Made by a program: the position numbers and the translations under genes
Notes under the pieces: generated by a model
Told to the model about the DNA's origin: nothing
Databases searched by the model: none
Seen by the model: the letters and a program-made list of their open reading frames with translations, nothing else
Source of the DNA: Parvibaculum indicum
GTDB lineage: Bacteria > Pseudomonadota > Alphaproteobacteria > Parvibaculales > Parvibaculaceae
DNA length: 64,000 nt
Direction: 5' to 3'
Assembly: GCF_011762095.1 (NCBI RefSeq)
Contig: NZ_JAASQO010000002.1
Coordinates: forward strand, 248,001-312,000
Shown: positions 1 to 8,720 of the stretch, piece by piece
How the letters are laid out: each line of letters opens with the position of its first letter
How positions within the stretch are numbered: the first letter of the stretch is position 1

Positions 1-1197
1 GCCCGTTTCCGTCTGCCACCAATGGTCGATCACCGGCACATTGAGCATACGCTCCGCCCACTGAATGGTGTCGGGATCGGCGCGCTCGCCCGCCAGGAAC
101 AGCGTATCGAGCGAGGAAAGATCGTATTTGCCGATGAACTCGCCCTTCGGGTCTTCCTTCTTGATCGCGCGGAAGGCGGTCGGCGCGGTGAAGAGCGCTT
201 TCACGCCATGATCCGCGATGACGCGCCAGAAGGTGCCCGCATCGGGCGTGCCGACGGGCTTGCCCTCGAAGAGAATGGTGGTGGCGCCATGCAACAGCGG
301 CGCATAGACGATATAGGAATGGCCGACCACCCAGCCGACGTCCGACGCCGCCCAGAACACATCGCCCGGATCGACGCCATAGACGTTTTTCATCGTCCAT
401 TTGAGCGCGACCATGTGCCCGCCATTGTCGCGCACCACGCCTTTCGGCTTGCCGGTCGTGCCCGAGGTGTAGAGCACGTAGAGCGGATCGGTCGCATCGA
501 GCGGCACGCAATCGGGCTTGTTGCCCGCCGCCGCGGCCTTCTCCATCTCCGCCTTCCAGTCGAAATCGCGCCCCTCGACCATGGAGGCCTCTTCCATCTC
601 GCGCTGGAAGACGATGCAGGCCTCGGGCTTGTGCGACGCCATGTCGATGGCGCGGTCGAGCAGCGGCTTGTAGGCGATGACGCGGCCCGGCTCGAGCCCG
701 CAGGAGGCGGAGACGATGAGTTTGGGCTTGGCATCGTCGATGCGCGTCGCCAGCTCCTTCGCCGCGAAGCCGCCGAACACCACGGAATGGACGGCCCCGA
801 GACGGGCACAGGCGAGCATCGCCACTGCGGCCTGCGGCACCATGGGCATATAGACGATGACGCGGTCGCCCTTGCCGACGCCCTTGCTCTGGAGAACGCC
901 GGCGAAGGTCGCGACCTTCTCCGTCAGTTCCGCATAGGTGAATTTCTTCACCTTGCCCATCATCGCGGAATCGTAGATGAGCGCGAGACGGTCGCCATGG
1001 CCGGCTTCCACATGCCGATCGAGCGCATTCCAGCAAGTGTTGCAGCTTGCCCCCGCATACCAGTCCGCAAGCCCGCCCTCGCGCATTTCGCGGACCTTCC
1101 CGACCGGCGTGAACCAGTCGATCTCGCCCGCGGCATCGCGCCAGAAGCCCTCCGGATCGGTCTGCCAGTTACGATAGGTTTCGGCATAGCTGCTCAT
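1..1197 (-). CDS. prpE: Propionyl-CoA/acetyl-CoA synthetase, AMP-forming (3' end beyond window)
   Basis: Adenylate-forming acyl-CoA synthetase that activates a short acid (propionate or acetate) with ATP and CoA through an acyl-AMP intermediate. 399 residues are visible; the C-terminal part, including the lid domain, lies outside the window. Seen in order: a start-proximal WRDAAGEIDW segment, the NTCWNALDRHV block typical of PrpE-type enzymes, the VVFGGFAA stretch, the P-loop YTSGTTGKPKG, DVGWVVGHSY, and WWQTETG at the very edge. The N-terminal wording matches propionyl-CoA synthetases better than Acs, so prpE is preferred, but substrate choice is inferred. The ATG at 1197 follows a GGGAG ribosome site 8 bases upstream. 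It stands alone, divergent from the TauE/SafE gene. Confidence 0.85.
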   Translation of the reverse strand, partial: MSSYAETYRNWQTDPEGFWRDAAGEIDWFTPVGKVREMREGGLADWYAGASCNTCWNALDRHVEAGHGDRLALIYDSAMMGKVKKFTYAELTEKVATFAGVLQSKGVGKGDRVIVYMPMVPQAAVAMLACARLGAVHSVVFGGFAAKELATRIDDAKPKLIVSASCGLEPGRVIAYKPLLDRAIDMASHKPEACIVFQREMEEASMVEGRDFDWKAEMEKAAAAGNKPDCVPLDATDPLYVLYTSGTTGKPKGVVRDNGGHMVALKWTMKNVYGVDPGDVFWAASDVGWVVGHSYIVYAPLLHGATTILFEGKPVGTPDAGTFWRVIADHGVKALFTAPTAFRAIKKEDPKGEFIGKYDLSSLDTLFLAGERADPDTIQWAERMLNVPVIDHWWQTETG

Positions 1198-1327
1198 GAG
1201 GACACTCCCGGCAAAATGGGCCTTTACGGCGCTCGTTACGTTTGGAAGGAGCCTATACCGGCCCGGCGGCAATCAAAAGTGTGCCGGACGGCTGCGCCGA
1301 CCGCCAATTCCCGCTAGAACAGCGGCC

Positions 1328-2086
1328 ATGATTACCGATCCCTGGTTCTATGCCGCCGCCATTCCCGCCATCCTGATCGTCGGTCTCTCCAAGGGAGGGT
1401 TCGCGGGCGGGCTCGGCATTCTCGGCGTGCCGCTCATGGCGCTTGCCGTGCCGCCGCTTCAGGCGGCGGGCATCATGCTGCCCATCCTCTGTGCGATGGA
1501 CGTGATCGGCATCTGGGCCTATCGGCACAGCTTCGACCGGCACAATCTGAAGATCCTCGTACCCGGCGCAATCGCGGGCATTCTCATTGCCGCCTTTACC
1601 GCGCGCTATCTGTCGGAAGCCGTGATCCTGCTGCTGGTGGGCGGCATCGCCGTCGTCTTCACGCTCGACCACTGGATCGGGCGGCGCGCCTTGCAGGCGC
1701 CCAAGCCGAGGCACACGCTGAAGGGCTCTTTCTGGGGCAGCGTGGTGGGCTTTACGAGCTTCATCGCCCATGCGGGCGGCCCGCCCTATCAGATCTATAT
1801 GCTGCCGCAGAAGCCCGACAAGAAAATCTATGTCGGCACCAGCGTCTTCTTTTTCTGGCTGGTGAACCTCTTCAAACTGCCGCCCTATGCCTATCTGGGC
1901 GAACTGTCGCTCGGCAATCTGGCCACCTCCGCCGTGCTGCTGCCGCTCGCGCCCATCGGCATGCTGCTCGGCATCAAGGCGCTGCATGTGATCCCGGAAA
2001 AGCCGTTCTACCGGCTGGCCTATATCCTGGTGTTTCTGGTGGGGCTGAAGCTGCTCTGGGACGGCGCCTCGGCGTTTCTGGCCTGA
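1328..2086 (+). CDS. TauE/SafE family sulfite/anion exporter-like permease
   Basis: Inner-membrane permease of 252 residues in the TauE/SafE (DUF81) family, whose members move sulfite, sulfoacetate or other small organic anions. The family signature GLSKGGFAGGLGILGVP lies at about residues 18-34, and a second half-repeat with FTSFIAHAGGPP follows at about 145; about eight hydrophobic segments are visible. The reading frame stays open further upstream, but ATG 1328 gives the normal family N-terminus (MITDPWFY). The Shine-Dalgarno is weak. Its substrate cannot be told from sequence, and no taurine or sulfur genes adjoin it. It is divergent from the acyl-CoA synthetase gene. Confidence 0.85.
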   Translation: MITDPWFYAAAIPAILIVGLSKGGFAGGLGILGVPLMALAVPPLQAAGIMLPILCAMDVIGIWAYRHSFDRHNLKILVPGAIAGILIAAFTARYLSEAVILLLVGGIAVVFTLDHWIGRRALQAPKPRHTLKGSFWGSVVGFTSFIAHAGGPPYQIYMLPQKPDKKIYVGTSVFFFWLVNLFKLPPYAYLGELSLGNLATSAVLLPLAPIGMLLGIKALHVIPEKPFYRLAYILVFLVGLKLLWDGASAFLA

Positions 2087-2109
2087 TCCGCCACCCCCGA
2101 AATACAAAA

Positions 2110-2132
2110 GCGCCGGGCAACATGCCCGGCGC
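2110..2132 (-). terminator. Hairpin terminator between TauE gene and DUF465 gene
   Basis: Perfect 10-bp inverted repeat (GCGCCGGGCA, loop ACA, TGCCCGGCGC). Read on the minus strand the stem is followed by CTTTTGTATTT, so it best serves the DUF465 gene at 2159-2335, but it also lies just past the TauE stop and could work both ways. Confidence 0.65.
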
Positions 2133-2158
2133 TCCCATCGATCCGTTTGCGCCGACGA

Positions 2159-2335
2159 TCAGGCGGCCGTTTCGGTGCCTAATCGTTCGATTTCCTCTTT
2201 GAGTTTGAGCTTTTTCTTCTTGAGTTCAGCGATATGGAGATCGTCGCTGCTGGAATGCATCAGCTCGCTGTTGATCTCCTCTTCCAGGGCCTTGTGTCGA
2301 TCACGAAGTTCGGCAATGTGAGAATCCAGTGCCAT
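2159..2335 (-). CDS. YdcH/SlyX-like DUF465 small coiled-coil protein
   Basis: 58-residue charged protein starting MALDSHIAELRDRHKALEE and ending in a lysine/glutamate-rich helix (AELKKKKLKLKEEIERL). This is the DUF465 (YdcH) pattern of alphaproteobacteria: two short helices that form a hairpin or coiled coil. The function is unknown. ATG 2335 is the only sensible start. A second DUF465 gene sits at 3759-3977, so the window holds two divergent paralogues around ubiX and the TIGR02444 gene. The terminator at 2110-2132 follows it. Confidence 0.85.
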   Translation of the reverse strand: MALDSHIAELRDRHKALEEEINSELMHSSSDDLHIAELKKKKLKLKEEIERLGTETAA

Positions 2336-2459
2336 ATTGCGACCTACCTTTCGTTACGCTGGAGGGGCAAAAATTCTGACTCCTTTTGCCGCCCCTGTCG
2401 AACGGTGCCGCAAAAAAGCTGTGGATTATTCCGGCCGATTTAACGTAAGTATTTGAAAT

Positions 2460-3134
2460 ATGAGCAGAAAGCCGAAATCCGGAGAAACGGGCTCCATAAC
2501 ATCGGGCCCCGCGCCGCAAGGCCCGCCCCGGCGCCTCATCGTCGGCATCTCGGGCGCGTCCGGCGTGGCCTACGGCATCCGCCTTCTCCAGATGCTGAAC
2601 GCGCTCGATGTCGAGCCGCATCTCGTCATGTCGAAGGCGGCCGAAATGACCATCGGCTATGAAACGAACCTCGCCCCGAAGGATGTCGAAAAGCTCGCTC
2701 ATACTGTCTACCGGCAGGACGATGTGGGCGCGGCCATTTCCTCCGGCTCCTTCAAGACCATGGGCATGGTCGTCGCGCCCTGCTCGATCCGCTCCATGTC
2801 CGAAATCGCAACGGGCGTGACCTCCTCCCTCCTGACCCGCTCGGCGGATGTGGTGCTGAAGGAGCGGCGGAAGCTCGTGCTGATGGTGCGCGAGACGCCG
2901 CTTCATACCGGCCATCTGCGCTCCATGACGCAGCTTTCGGAAATGGGCGCCATCATCGCCCCGCCCGTGCCGGCCTTCTACGCCAATCCCGAAACGGTGG
3001 ACGACATCGTTACCCAGTCCGCCGCCCGGGTGCTGGATCTTTTCGGCCTGGAAGCCGACGAGACCAAACGCTGGGGCGAGGATCTGACAGGCGGCAGGCG
3101 CCGTCCCGTATCCCGCGGCAGGAAGCCGTCCTGA
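2460..3134 (+). CDS. ubiX: UbiX-type flavin prenyltransferase
   Basis: 224-residue flavoprotein that joins dimethylallyl phosphate to FMN to make prenyl-FMN, the cofactor of UbiD-type decarboxylases used in ubiquinone synthesis and aromatic acid metabolism. Seen: GISGASG at residues 29-35 (flavin phosphate loop), a CSIRSMSEIATG block, and RETPLH near the C-terminal third, all hallmarks of UbiX/Pad1. The first 24 residues are a non-conserved charged leader, and the C-terminus adds an arginine-rich tail. No ubiD partner is in the window. The ribosome site ahead of ATG 2460 is weak, so a slightly later start cannot be excluded. It is convergent with the TIGR02444 gene, 4 bases apart. Confidence 0.9.
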   Translation: MSRKPKSGETGSITSGPAPQGPPRRLIVGISGASGVAYGIRLLQMLNALDVEPHLVMSKAAEMTIGYETNLAPKDVEKLAHTVYRQDDVGAAISSGSFKTMGMVVAPCSIRSMSEIATGVTSSLLTRSADVVLKERRKLVLMVRETPLHTGHLRSMTQLSEMGAIIAPPVPAFYANPETVDDIVTQSAARVLDLFGLEADETKRWGEDLTGGRRRPVSRGRKPS

Positions 3135-3138
3135 CCGC

Positions 3139-3657
3139 TCACCTCGGCGCGAAGGCGGCATCCAGCAGGAGCTGAAACAGCCTCTCCCGCGTTGCGCCCA
3201 GCGCCATGCCCTTATCCGCCAGATAGGCCTGAAGATTGCGCAGCGCCGTCCCGCGCGCGCCCGCCGCGCCGCCCGCCGCGCCGCCCGCCGGCGCACCCTG
3301 CTCGCGCAAGGCCGCCTCCAGAGCGTCCTGCATGGCGAATTCCGCCTCGAGCTCCAGCGCCTTCACCTTTTCGCGAAGATCGGCCACCGCCTCGTCCGGC
3401 AACATGGTCTTGAGCCCGCGCCGCGCCCGGCGCAGCGGCGACACCGCCTCCTGCGACCAGCGCCCGGCAATGCGCCCGAAGACCCCGAACGCCTCCTCGT
3501 CGAAGGCCGGATAGCCCTGCGCGGCCGCGAACAGGCAGAACAGGACGAGATTGACCTCCAGCCCGTGCTCGTCCTGCAGCGTCAAAAGGGCATGTTCCAC
3601 GCCGGGGCGGCCGTAAAAGGCCGATGAAAAATGCCGGAACCGGTCTGCCTCGTTCAT
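3139..3657 (-). CDS. TIGR02444 family protein (uncharacterised)
   Basis: 172 residues. The first 100 residues carry the TIGR02444 pattern: FSSAFYGRPGVEHALLTLQDEHGLEVNLVLFCLF, then a W-x-x-x-V-x-PLRRARR block. This family is frequent in proteobacteria and has no assigned function. An alanine/glycine run at about residues 121-133 (GAPAGGAAGGAAGARG) links to a short C-terminal helical segment. Convergent with ubiX. Nothing shows its regulation. Confidence 0.75.
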   Translation of the reverse strand: MNEADRFRHFSSAFYGRPGVEHALLTLQDEHGLEVNLVLFCLFAAAQGYPAFDEEAFGVFGRIAGRWSQEAVSPLRRARRGLKTMLPDEAVADLREKVKALELEAEFAMQDALEAALREQGAPAGGAAGGAAGARGTALRNLQAYLADKGMALGATRERLFQLLLDAAFAPR

Positions 3658-3758
3658 GACGTCATGCTCCGTTTTCCGTCCGGCCTTCCCGCGAAGCGCG
3701 CTTGTTCCCTCATACCATGTAGGGGTATGAAACGTGTTGCAATCGTCGCCCCTCTCGC

Positions 3759-3977
3759 ATGGCCGGCCGGATGACCGAACAGGATGAAGAAAATCTGCGC
3801 AACGAACTGGCGCAACTGAAGATGGAACATCGCGACCTCGACGATGCGATCCTGGCGCTCGAAACGCTGCCGCTTCCCGACCAGCTTCAGGTCAAGCGGC
3901 TGAAAAAGCGCAAACTCGTCCTGCGCGACCGCATTCAGGAAATCGACGACATTCTCTTCCCCGACATCATCGCCTGA
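3759..3977 (+). CDS. YdcH-like DUF465 protein (second copy)
   Basis: 72-residue DUF465 protein: EENLRNELAQLKMEHRDLDDAI, then LQVKRLKKRKLVLRDRIQEIDD and a C-terminal FPDIIA, the end typical of alphaproteobacterial DUF465 proteins. It is longer and better matched to the family core than the copy at 2159-2335. The function is unknown; helical hairpin proteins of this kind may bind RNA or protein. ATG 3771 (MTEQDEE) is an equally good start, 4 codons downstream; neither has a clear Shine-Dalgarno. Convergent with the diguanylate cyclase gene. Confidence 0.85.
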   Translation: MAGRMTEQDEENLRNELAQLKMEHRDLDDAILALETLPLPDQLQVKRLKKRKLVLRDRIQEIDDILFPDIIA

Positions 3978-3998
3978 AATCTTCGGCGAACGGGCGGA

Positions 3999-4739
3999 TC
4001 AGCGGCCCTCGCCGGTTTCGTCCAGCCGCTTCTTGTCGCGATACATCTGCGCGTCCGCCCGGGAAAGCGCCGTATCCGGACTGTCCTCGCCGCCGAACGC
4101 CGTTGCGCCGACGGACACCGATACCGGAATGGCGACGCCCTCATATTCGAAGGGCTCCGCGCCGATCAGCTCCTTCAGCTCGCGCGCCTTGGCCTGCGTG
4201 CTTTTTTCATCCGTATGCACAAGAAGAACGGCGATCTCGTCGCCCCCCAGCCGCCCCATGATGTCGGTGTCCCTGATATGGGCCGCCGTCCGCGAGGCCA
4301 CGAATTTCAGCACGCCGTCTCCGGCCGCATGGCCATGGATGTCGTTGATTTCCTTGAAACGGTCGATGTCGAGATAGACGATCCCCGCCGTCTCGCCATA
4401 GCGCCTGCCCATGGCCACGACGCGGCCGATCTCCCGGACGAAGGCCCGGCGGTTCAGCACCGGGATCAGCGGATCGTGATCGGCCAGATGTTCCGCCTCG
4501 CGCAAGCGCTTCTGGATTTCCTTCACGTTGCGGCGAAGCTGATCGACTTCCTGCATGAGGCCCATCAGGGCATCGCGCACATTGGGGGTGAGCTCTTCCT
4601 CGGGAATGCCCAGCACCCGGGCGCTGTCTTCCACATGGCGCACGGAAGCCGCCAGCCCATCGCCGCCCGCTCCGACCGAAGCGGCGCTGCGCGCGCGTGA
4701 CGTTGTCGGCCGGATTGACCCTATGCCGCCCAGTTTCAT
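3999..4739 (-). CDS. GGDEF-domain diguanylate cyclase (GGDEI variant)
   Basis: 246-residue soluble protein predicted to make cyclic di-GMP. Residues 1-80 are a charged helical segment without a recognisable sensor domain or membrane helix. From about 85 a full GGDEF domain follows: [35 protein letters not shown], then RDTD at 156-159 (a complete RxxD inhibitory site) five residues before the active-site loop GGDEI at 165-169. The phenylalanine of GGDEF is replaced by isoleucine, usually tolerated because the Gly-Gly-Asp/Glu-Glu core is kept. The I-site suggests product inhibition. Convergent with the DUF465 gene, divergent from purE. Confidence 0.88.
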   Translation of the reverse strand: MKLGGIGSIRPTTSRARSAASVGAGGDGLAASVRHVEDSARVLGIPEEELTPNVRDALMGLMQEVDQLRRNVKEIQKRLREAEHLADHDPLIPVLNRRAFVREIGRVVAMGRRYGETAGIVYLDIDRFKEINDIHGHAAGDGVLKFVASRTAAHIRDTDIMGRLGGDEIAVLLVHTDEKSTQAKARELKELIGAEPFEYEGVAIPVSVSVGATAFGGEDSPDTALSRADAQMYRDKKRLDETGEGR

Positions 4740-4927
4740 CGCCGTGCCTCCGAGCCCCTATGATGGCCTGCAATCTCCTGAAAATGCCACTTCTGATCGC
4801 ACATTTCCATAATTCCAGTGGGGTGAAACCTCCAGCCCGGTCCGAATCTTGTCAAAGGCGTCTCCATGCCTATACTCCCCGCCTTTCCGCGCGGCCAATC
4901 GGCGGCCGCCAGCGCAACGGACAGAAA

Positions 4928-5443
4928 ATGGCTGCATCGGGCTCCACAGACAAAGATCCGGCCGAAAGCCCCCTTGTCGGGATCATCATGGGCAGCCAGT
5001 CCGACTGGCCGACCATGAAACACGCCGCCGACATTCTGGAGGCGCTCGGCATCTCCCACGAGGCCCGGATCGTCTCCGCGCACCGGACCCCCGACCGCAT
5101 GTACGACTATGCCCGCACGGCGCGGGACCGCGGTCTCAAGGTCATCATAGCGGGCGCGGGCGGCGCTGCCCACCTGCCTGGCATGACGGCCTCACTCACG
5201 CCGCTGCCCGTTTTCGGCGTGCCGGTGCAAAGCCGCGCGCTGTCGGGCCAGGACAGCCTCCTGTCCATCGTGCAGATGCCAGGCGGCATTCCCGTCGGCA
5301 CGCTGGCCATCGGCGATGCGGGCGCGAAGAACGCCGCCCTGCTGGCCGCCGCCGTGCTGGCGCTGAACGACGACGCCCTGGCGGCCCGCCTCGACGCCTA
5401 CCGGGCCAAACAGTCGGCATCCATCGGCGACGCACCGGCCTGA
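4928..5443 (+). CDS. purE: N5-carboxyaminoimidazole ribonucleotide mutase
   Basis: 171-residue class I PurE, which converts N5-CAIR to CAIR in de novo purine synthesis. Seen: [13 protein letters not shown] at about residues 19-31, the catalytic-histidine segment [18 protein letters not shown], and the conserved [14 protein letters not shown] block. The ATG at 4928 gives an 18-residue leader before the core; the frame stays open upstream but that part is not PurE-like. purK follows 3 bases after the stop, so the two form an operon and act in sequence (PurK makes N5-CAIR, PurE rearranges it). Confidence 0.95.
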   Translation: MAASGSTDKDPAESPLVGIIMGSQSDWPTMKHAADILEALGISHEARIVSAHRTPDRMYDYARTARDRGLKVIIAGAGGAAHLPGMTASLTPLPVFGVPVQSRALSGQDSLLSIVQMPGGIPVGTLAIGDAGAKNAALLAAAVLALNDDALAARLDAYRAKQSASIGDAPA

Positions 5444-5446
5444 GCC

Positions 5447-6583
5447 ATGAACCGCACCGTCAACGCTTCGGCAGGAGAACCGGTCGCCCCGGGCGGCTGC
5501 ATCGGCATTCTGGGCGGCGGCCAGCTCGGCCGCATGCTCGCCACCGCCGCCGCCGAACTGGGCCTGACCGCGCATGTCTATTGCCCGGACGAGAACTCTC
5601 CCGCCTTCGACGTGGCCGCTGAAAAGACCGTCGCCGCCTATGACGATGCGGACGCGCTTGCCCGCTTTGCCGACAATGTCGATGCGGTGACCTACGAGTT
5701 CGAGAACGTGCCCGCCGAAACGGTCCGTATCCTGACCGAACACGCGCCCGTGCGCCCCGGCGCGCAGGCGCTGGCGACCGCGCAGGACCGGCTGGCGGAA
5801 AAGACCTTCATCGCCGAACAGGGCATCCGCACCGCGCCCTTCCGGGCCGTGGACGATGCGGCGGGCCTTGCGCAGGCCATCGCCGATCTCGGTACGCCCG
5901 CCATCCTGAAGACGCGCCGTTTCGGCTATGACGGCAAGGGCCAGACCCGGATCGAAGCCGATACCGCGCCGCAAGCCGCCCTCGACGAGATTGGCAACGC
6001 CCCGGCCATTCTGGAAGGCTTCGTGCCCTTCGAGCGGGAAATCTCCGTCATCGTCGCCCGCGGGCAGGACGGCGCCATCGCCGCCTACGACCCGGTGGAG
6101 AACATCCACAAGAACCATATTCTGGACCGGAGCTTTGCCCCGGCCGCGCTGACGCCCGGGATCGCCGCCGAGGCCATCGAGATCGCCTCGACCATCGTAC
6201 GCGAGCTGGACTATGTGGGCGTGATGGGCGTGGAGCTTTTCCTCCTCCCCGAAAGCGCCGGCAATGAGAACCGGCTGCTGGTCAACGAGATCGCGCCCCG
6301 CGTCCATAATTCCGGCCACTGGACCATGGATGCCTGTCTTGTGAGCCAGTTCGAGCAGCATGTCCGGGCGATTTGCGGCTGGCCGCTGGGCAGCGCCGCG
6401 CGCCATAGCGACGCGGTGATGACGAACCTCATCGGCGAGGATGCCGCCGACTGGACGACGCTTGCCGCCGAGCCCGGCTGCGCCATCCACCTTTATGGAA
6501 AGACGGAAATCCGCACGGGCCGGAAAATGGGCCACGTCACCCGCCTGTTCCCGATCGGGGAACTTCCGGTAACCCGGAATTAA
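5447..6583 (+). CDS. purK: N5-carboxyaminoimidazole ribonucleotide synthase
   Basis: 378-residue ATP-grasp enzyme that carboxylates AIR with bicarbonate and ATP. Seen: GILGGGQLGRML near residues 18-29, YCPDENSPAFDVA, TYEFENVPAET, the ATP-grasp block LKTRRFGYDGKGQ, and the C-terminal VNEIAPRVHNSGHWT segment that carries metal ligands. The length is normal. It follows purE at a 3-base gap. Confidence 0.95.
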   Translation: MNRTVNASAGEPVAPGGCIGILGGGQLGRMLATAAAELGLTAHVYCPDENSPAFDVAAEKTVAAYDDADALARFADNVDAVTYEFENVPAETVRILTEHAPVRPGAQALATAQDRLAEKTFIAEQGIRTAPFRAVDDAAGLAQAIADLGTPAILKTRRFGYDGKGQTRIEADTAPQAALDEIGNAPAILEGFVPFEREISVIVARGQDGAIAAYDPVENIHKNHILDRSFAPAALTPGIAAEAIEIASTIVRELDYVGVMGVELFLLPESAGNENRLLVNEIAPRVHNSGHWTMDACLVSQFEQHVRAICGWPLGSAARHSDAVMTNLIGEDAADWTTLAAEPGCAIHLYGKTEIRTGRKMGHVTRLFPIGELPVTRN

Positions 6584-6680
6584 CCTCGCTTTTCCAATGT
6601 AGTTTTTCGGTCCCGGATCGGGATGCCAATAAACACGCACAACCTGCGCGAGTTTCGCAGGAATGGCGGGGTGACGGGCG

Positions 6681-7295
6681 GTGGTATATGCCCATTTGAA
6701 GGGAAAAAGGGACGCCGACTTCAACGCCTTCATGGCGGAATATGCGCCCTATGAAGCTGGCAGCACCGCCGCGCCCGTCTTCGATACGCCGGCCTTTCAA
6801 ACCCTGATGGAGTGCTGGCGCGAGAGCGCCGGGGAAGACATTCTCCCCGACGGAAGCCGGCTCCCGCTTTCCAAACTGGCCCCCTGGATGCCGGATATGA
6901 GCAAGCTGACGGTGGAAGGGCCCTTCAATATCCGCTACCGGCTGGTCGGCACACGCGCCTGCGAACGTCTGGGCATGGACCCGACCGGGCAGAATCTCTA
7001 CGACATGATGGACCCGTCCATCCGCGACACCATCGCCCGAAGTTTCGCCGAAATGGTGACGCGCCCCTGCGGCTTTTACGGACGCTATGAAAACGTGAAC
7101 ACCGCCGGGCGGCGCAGCGCGATCCAGAGCCTCTACCTGCCGCTGAAGCCCCTGCCGGACGGCACGCCGAAGATCATCGGCATGCATGCGCCCGGCGAGA
7201 TGATCGACTATGGCAGCCCGGCGGAAAGCGCGTCCATCGCCACCGCGATCACGGATTTCACCTGGATCGATCTTGGTTTCGGCGCGCCCTGTTAG
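6681..7295 (+). CDS. PAS_5 domain-containing protein
   Basis: 204 residues; the core (about 35-165) matches the alphaproteobacterial PAS_5 family, a single PAS-like fold with no output domain: LPLSKLAPWMPDMSKLTV, then the strand IRYRLVGTRACERLGMDPTGQNLYDM and the FYGRYENVNTAGRR block. Such proteins are common in marine and rhizobial alphaproteobacteria, of unknown signal and partner. The start is uncertain: GTG 6681 is used here, ATG 6732 (MAEYAPYEAG) is the main alternative. It stands alone between purK and the convergent COQ9 gene. Confidence 0.75.
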   Translation: MVYAHLKGKRDADFNAFMAEYAPYEAGSTAAPVFDTPAFQTLMECWRESAGEDILPDGSRLPLSKLAPWMPDMSKLTVEGPFNIRYRLVGTRACERLGMDPTGQNLYDMMDPSIRDTIARSFAEMVTRPCGFYGRYENVNTAGRRSAIQSLYLPLKPLPDGTPKIIGMHAPGEMIDYGSPAESASIATAITDFTWIDLGFGAPC

Positions 7296-7310
7296 GGCCC
7301 GCCCGGCGGA

Positions 7311-7973
7311 TCATCCGCGCGGGCCGGGATAGCGCAAGCGCCCCATCAGCCCGACGGGATCGGGCAGCTTCTCCGCAAGGCCACGCAGGCCCGCCTTGGC
7401 CTTTTCGATCCGCATGACATCCTCGATGCGGCGGTCGAGAAACGCCCATGTGCCGGTAAAGCCGTCCGTTTCGTCGCCCAGCCAGTGCAACGTCACTGCC
7501 GAATAGACGGCGGCCAGCGTCGCGCGCTTCGTATAGAAATTGAAGTCCGTGGAACTGTCGCCCGTCGCCCGCCAGATGGCATCGACGGTGCGATAAAGCG
7601 AGCGCGGCCCCAGCGTGCCCGCGACCGGCAGCGCGGCATAGGTCACGGCGCGGCGAAGCGCCTCGCGATACGCCGCATCCGCCTCGATACGGGTTCTGAC
7701 GGCGAGCGTAATCTTCTCGCGTATCTTCATATTGTCGAGGCCGCGCCCGGCCAGCATCTCCGCCATGCGGCGGTCGCCATCGGCCAGGAAATAGTCGATG
7801 AGGTCGTTCACGCCGCCGGGAAAGGCCACGCGCATCGCCTCATGGCCGATCCCGGCCTCCGCCGCCGCATGGCGCATGACGGCGGGCGTCCACCCGTCAA
7901 AGGCCACATGCGGCAGGGCCGCCTTCAATATGGCGGCGCGGTTCTTGTCTTTTTTGGTCATCTTGTCAGGCAT
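7311..7973 (-). CDS. COQ9 family protein (ubiquinone biosynthesis)
   Basis: About 220 residues of the COQ9 family, lipid-binding TetR-fold proteins that present ubiquinone intermediates to the COQ7 hydroxylase in mitochondria and probably in alphaproteobacteria. Seen: an N-terminal helix-turn-helix-like part (KNRAAILKAALPHVAFDGWT), then LGPRSLYRTVDAIWRATGDSSTDFNFYTKRATLAAVYSAVTLHWLGD, the family's most conserved block. The gene overlaps the end of the peptide deformylase gene and is translated from its message. ATG 7973 is chosen; 7997 and 7961 are other in-frame starts. Confidence 0.85.
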   Translation of the reverse strand: MPDKMTKKDKNRAAILKAALPHVAFDGWTPAVMRHAAAEAGIGHEAMRVAFPGGVNDLIDYFLADGDRRMAEMLAGRGLDNMKIREKITLAVRTRIEADAAYREALRRAVTYAALPVAGTLGPRSLYRTVDAIWRATGDSSTDFNFYTKRATLAAVYSAVTLHWLGDETDGFTGTWAFLDRRIEDVMRIEKAKAGLRGLAEKLPDPVGLMGRLRYPGPRG

Positions 7974-8544
7974 CCCGCTCGTCCGGCTCCCGCTCATGCA
8001 CCGGGCCCAGCCAGTGCTTCGCCTCGCTTTCGAAGATCAGCTTCGACAGATCCTCCATCCGCTGAGGATAGAGAATACCGTCCAGATGATCGCATTCATG
8101 CTGCACGACACGGGCATGGAACCCGCGCGCCTCGCGCTCGATCGTCTCGCCCTTGGGGGTCACCCCGCGATAGGCGATATGGGCGGCGCGCGGCACCAGG
8201 CCGCGAAGGCCGGGAACCGACAGGCATCCCTCCCAGCCTTCCTCGGTGCCGGGGCTCATGATCTCTATTTCCGGGTTCACCAGCACGGTCAGCGGCGCTG
8301 TGTGGTCGAATTCTTCCGCCTCGTCCACCCCTTCCGGCGCGCGCTCCGGCGGCGCCTGAAAGACGACGATCCGCCAGGGCTCATGCACCTGCGGGGCGGC
8401 AAGACCGGCGCCATTGGCGTCGATCATGGTCTCGATCATGTCGCGTACCAGGGCCCGCACCTCGTCCGAGGTCGGATCGGGAACCTTTTCGGCGGTCCGG
8501 GCAAGCACCGGATGGCCCATGCGGGCGATCTTGCGAATGGCCAT
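7966..8544 (-). CDS. def: Peptide deformylase
   Basis: 192-residue metalloenzyme that removes the formyl group from the N-terminal methionine of new proteins. The three family motifs are intact: GAGLAAPQV (motif 1), EGCLSVPG (motif 2, cysteine metal ligand) and QHECDHLDG (motif 3, HExxH with two histidine ligands). The start MAIRKIARMGHPVL is standard. It runs directly into the COQ9 gene with a short overlap, suggesting co-translation. Divergent from rpsU. Confidence 0.95.
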   Translation of the reverse strand: MAIRKIARMGHPVLARTAEKVPDPTSDEVRALVRDMIETMIDANGAGLAAPQVHEPWRIVVFQAPPERAPEGVDEAEEFDHTAPLTVLVNPEIEIMSPGTEEGWEGCLSVPGLRGLVPRAAHIAYRGVTPKGETIEREARGFHARVVQHECDHLDGILYPQRMEDLSKLIFESEAKHWLGPVHEREPDERDA

Positions 8545-8623
8545 AGGGCGAATATGTAAGCTGCGTCCGGTTCCGGCAAGTCGGGCATTTCGACGCTTTT
8601 CGGCGATGCCTTGCGGGCCAGTG

Positions 8624-8652
8624 TGGACAAAGTCCGATTCTTTTGATACTTA
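8624..8652 (+). promoter_or_regulatory. Candidate sigma-70 promoter for rpsU
   Basis: TGGACA at 8624-8629 and TACTTA at 8647-8652 are separated by exactly 17 bases, placing transcription start about 60 bases before the rpsU GTG. Reading only; no start-site data. Confidence 0.4.
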
Positions 8653-8720
8653 AGCCTCCTGTCGCGGGCGCCGAATACGGGTCCGCGACTAACTTATTGA
8701 ACCATAAGCAGGATTTTCTC

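Noticed and set aside
22-1317. Long plus-strand open frame opposite the acyl-CoA synthetase gene
   Set aside because: Its translation is arginine/histidine-rich with no motif, while the minus strand reads a complete PrpE-type enzyme; it is a GC-rich mirror frame.
3223-3320. GCC-rich tandem stretch near 3250-3300
   Set aside because: It encodes the Ala/Gly linker of the TIGR02444 protein and is not a separate repeat element.
4697-4927. Upstream extension of purE to 4697
   Set aside because: The extra residues read as low-complexity noise and overlap the diguanylate cyclase start; PurE homologues begin near 4928.
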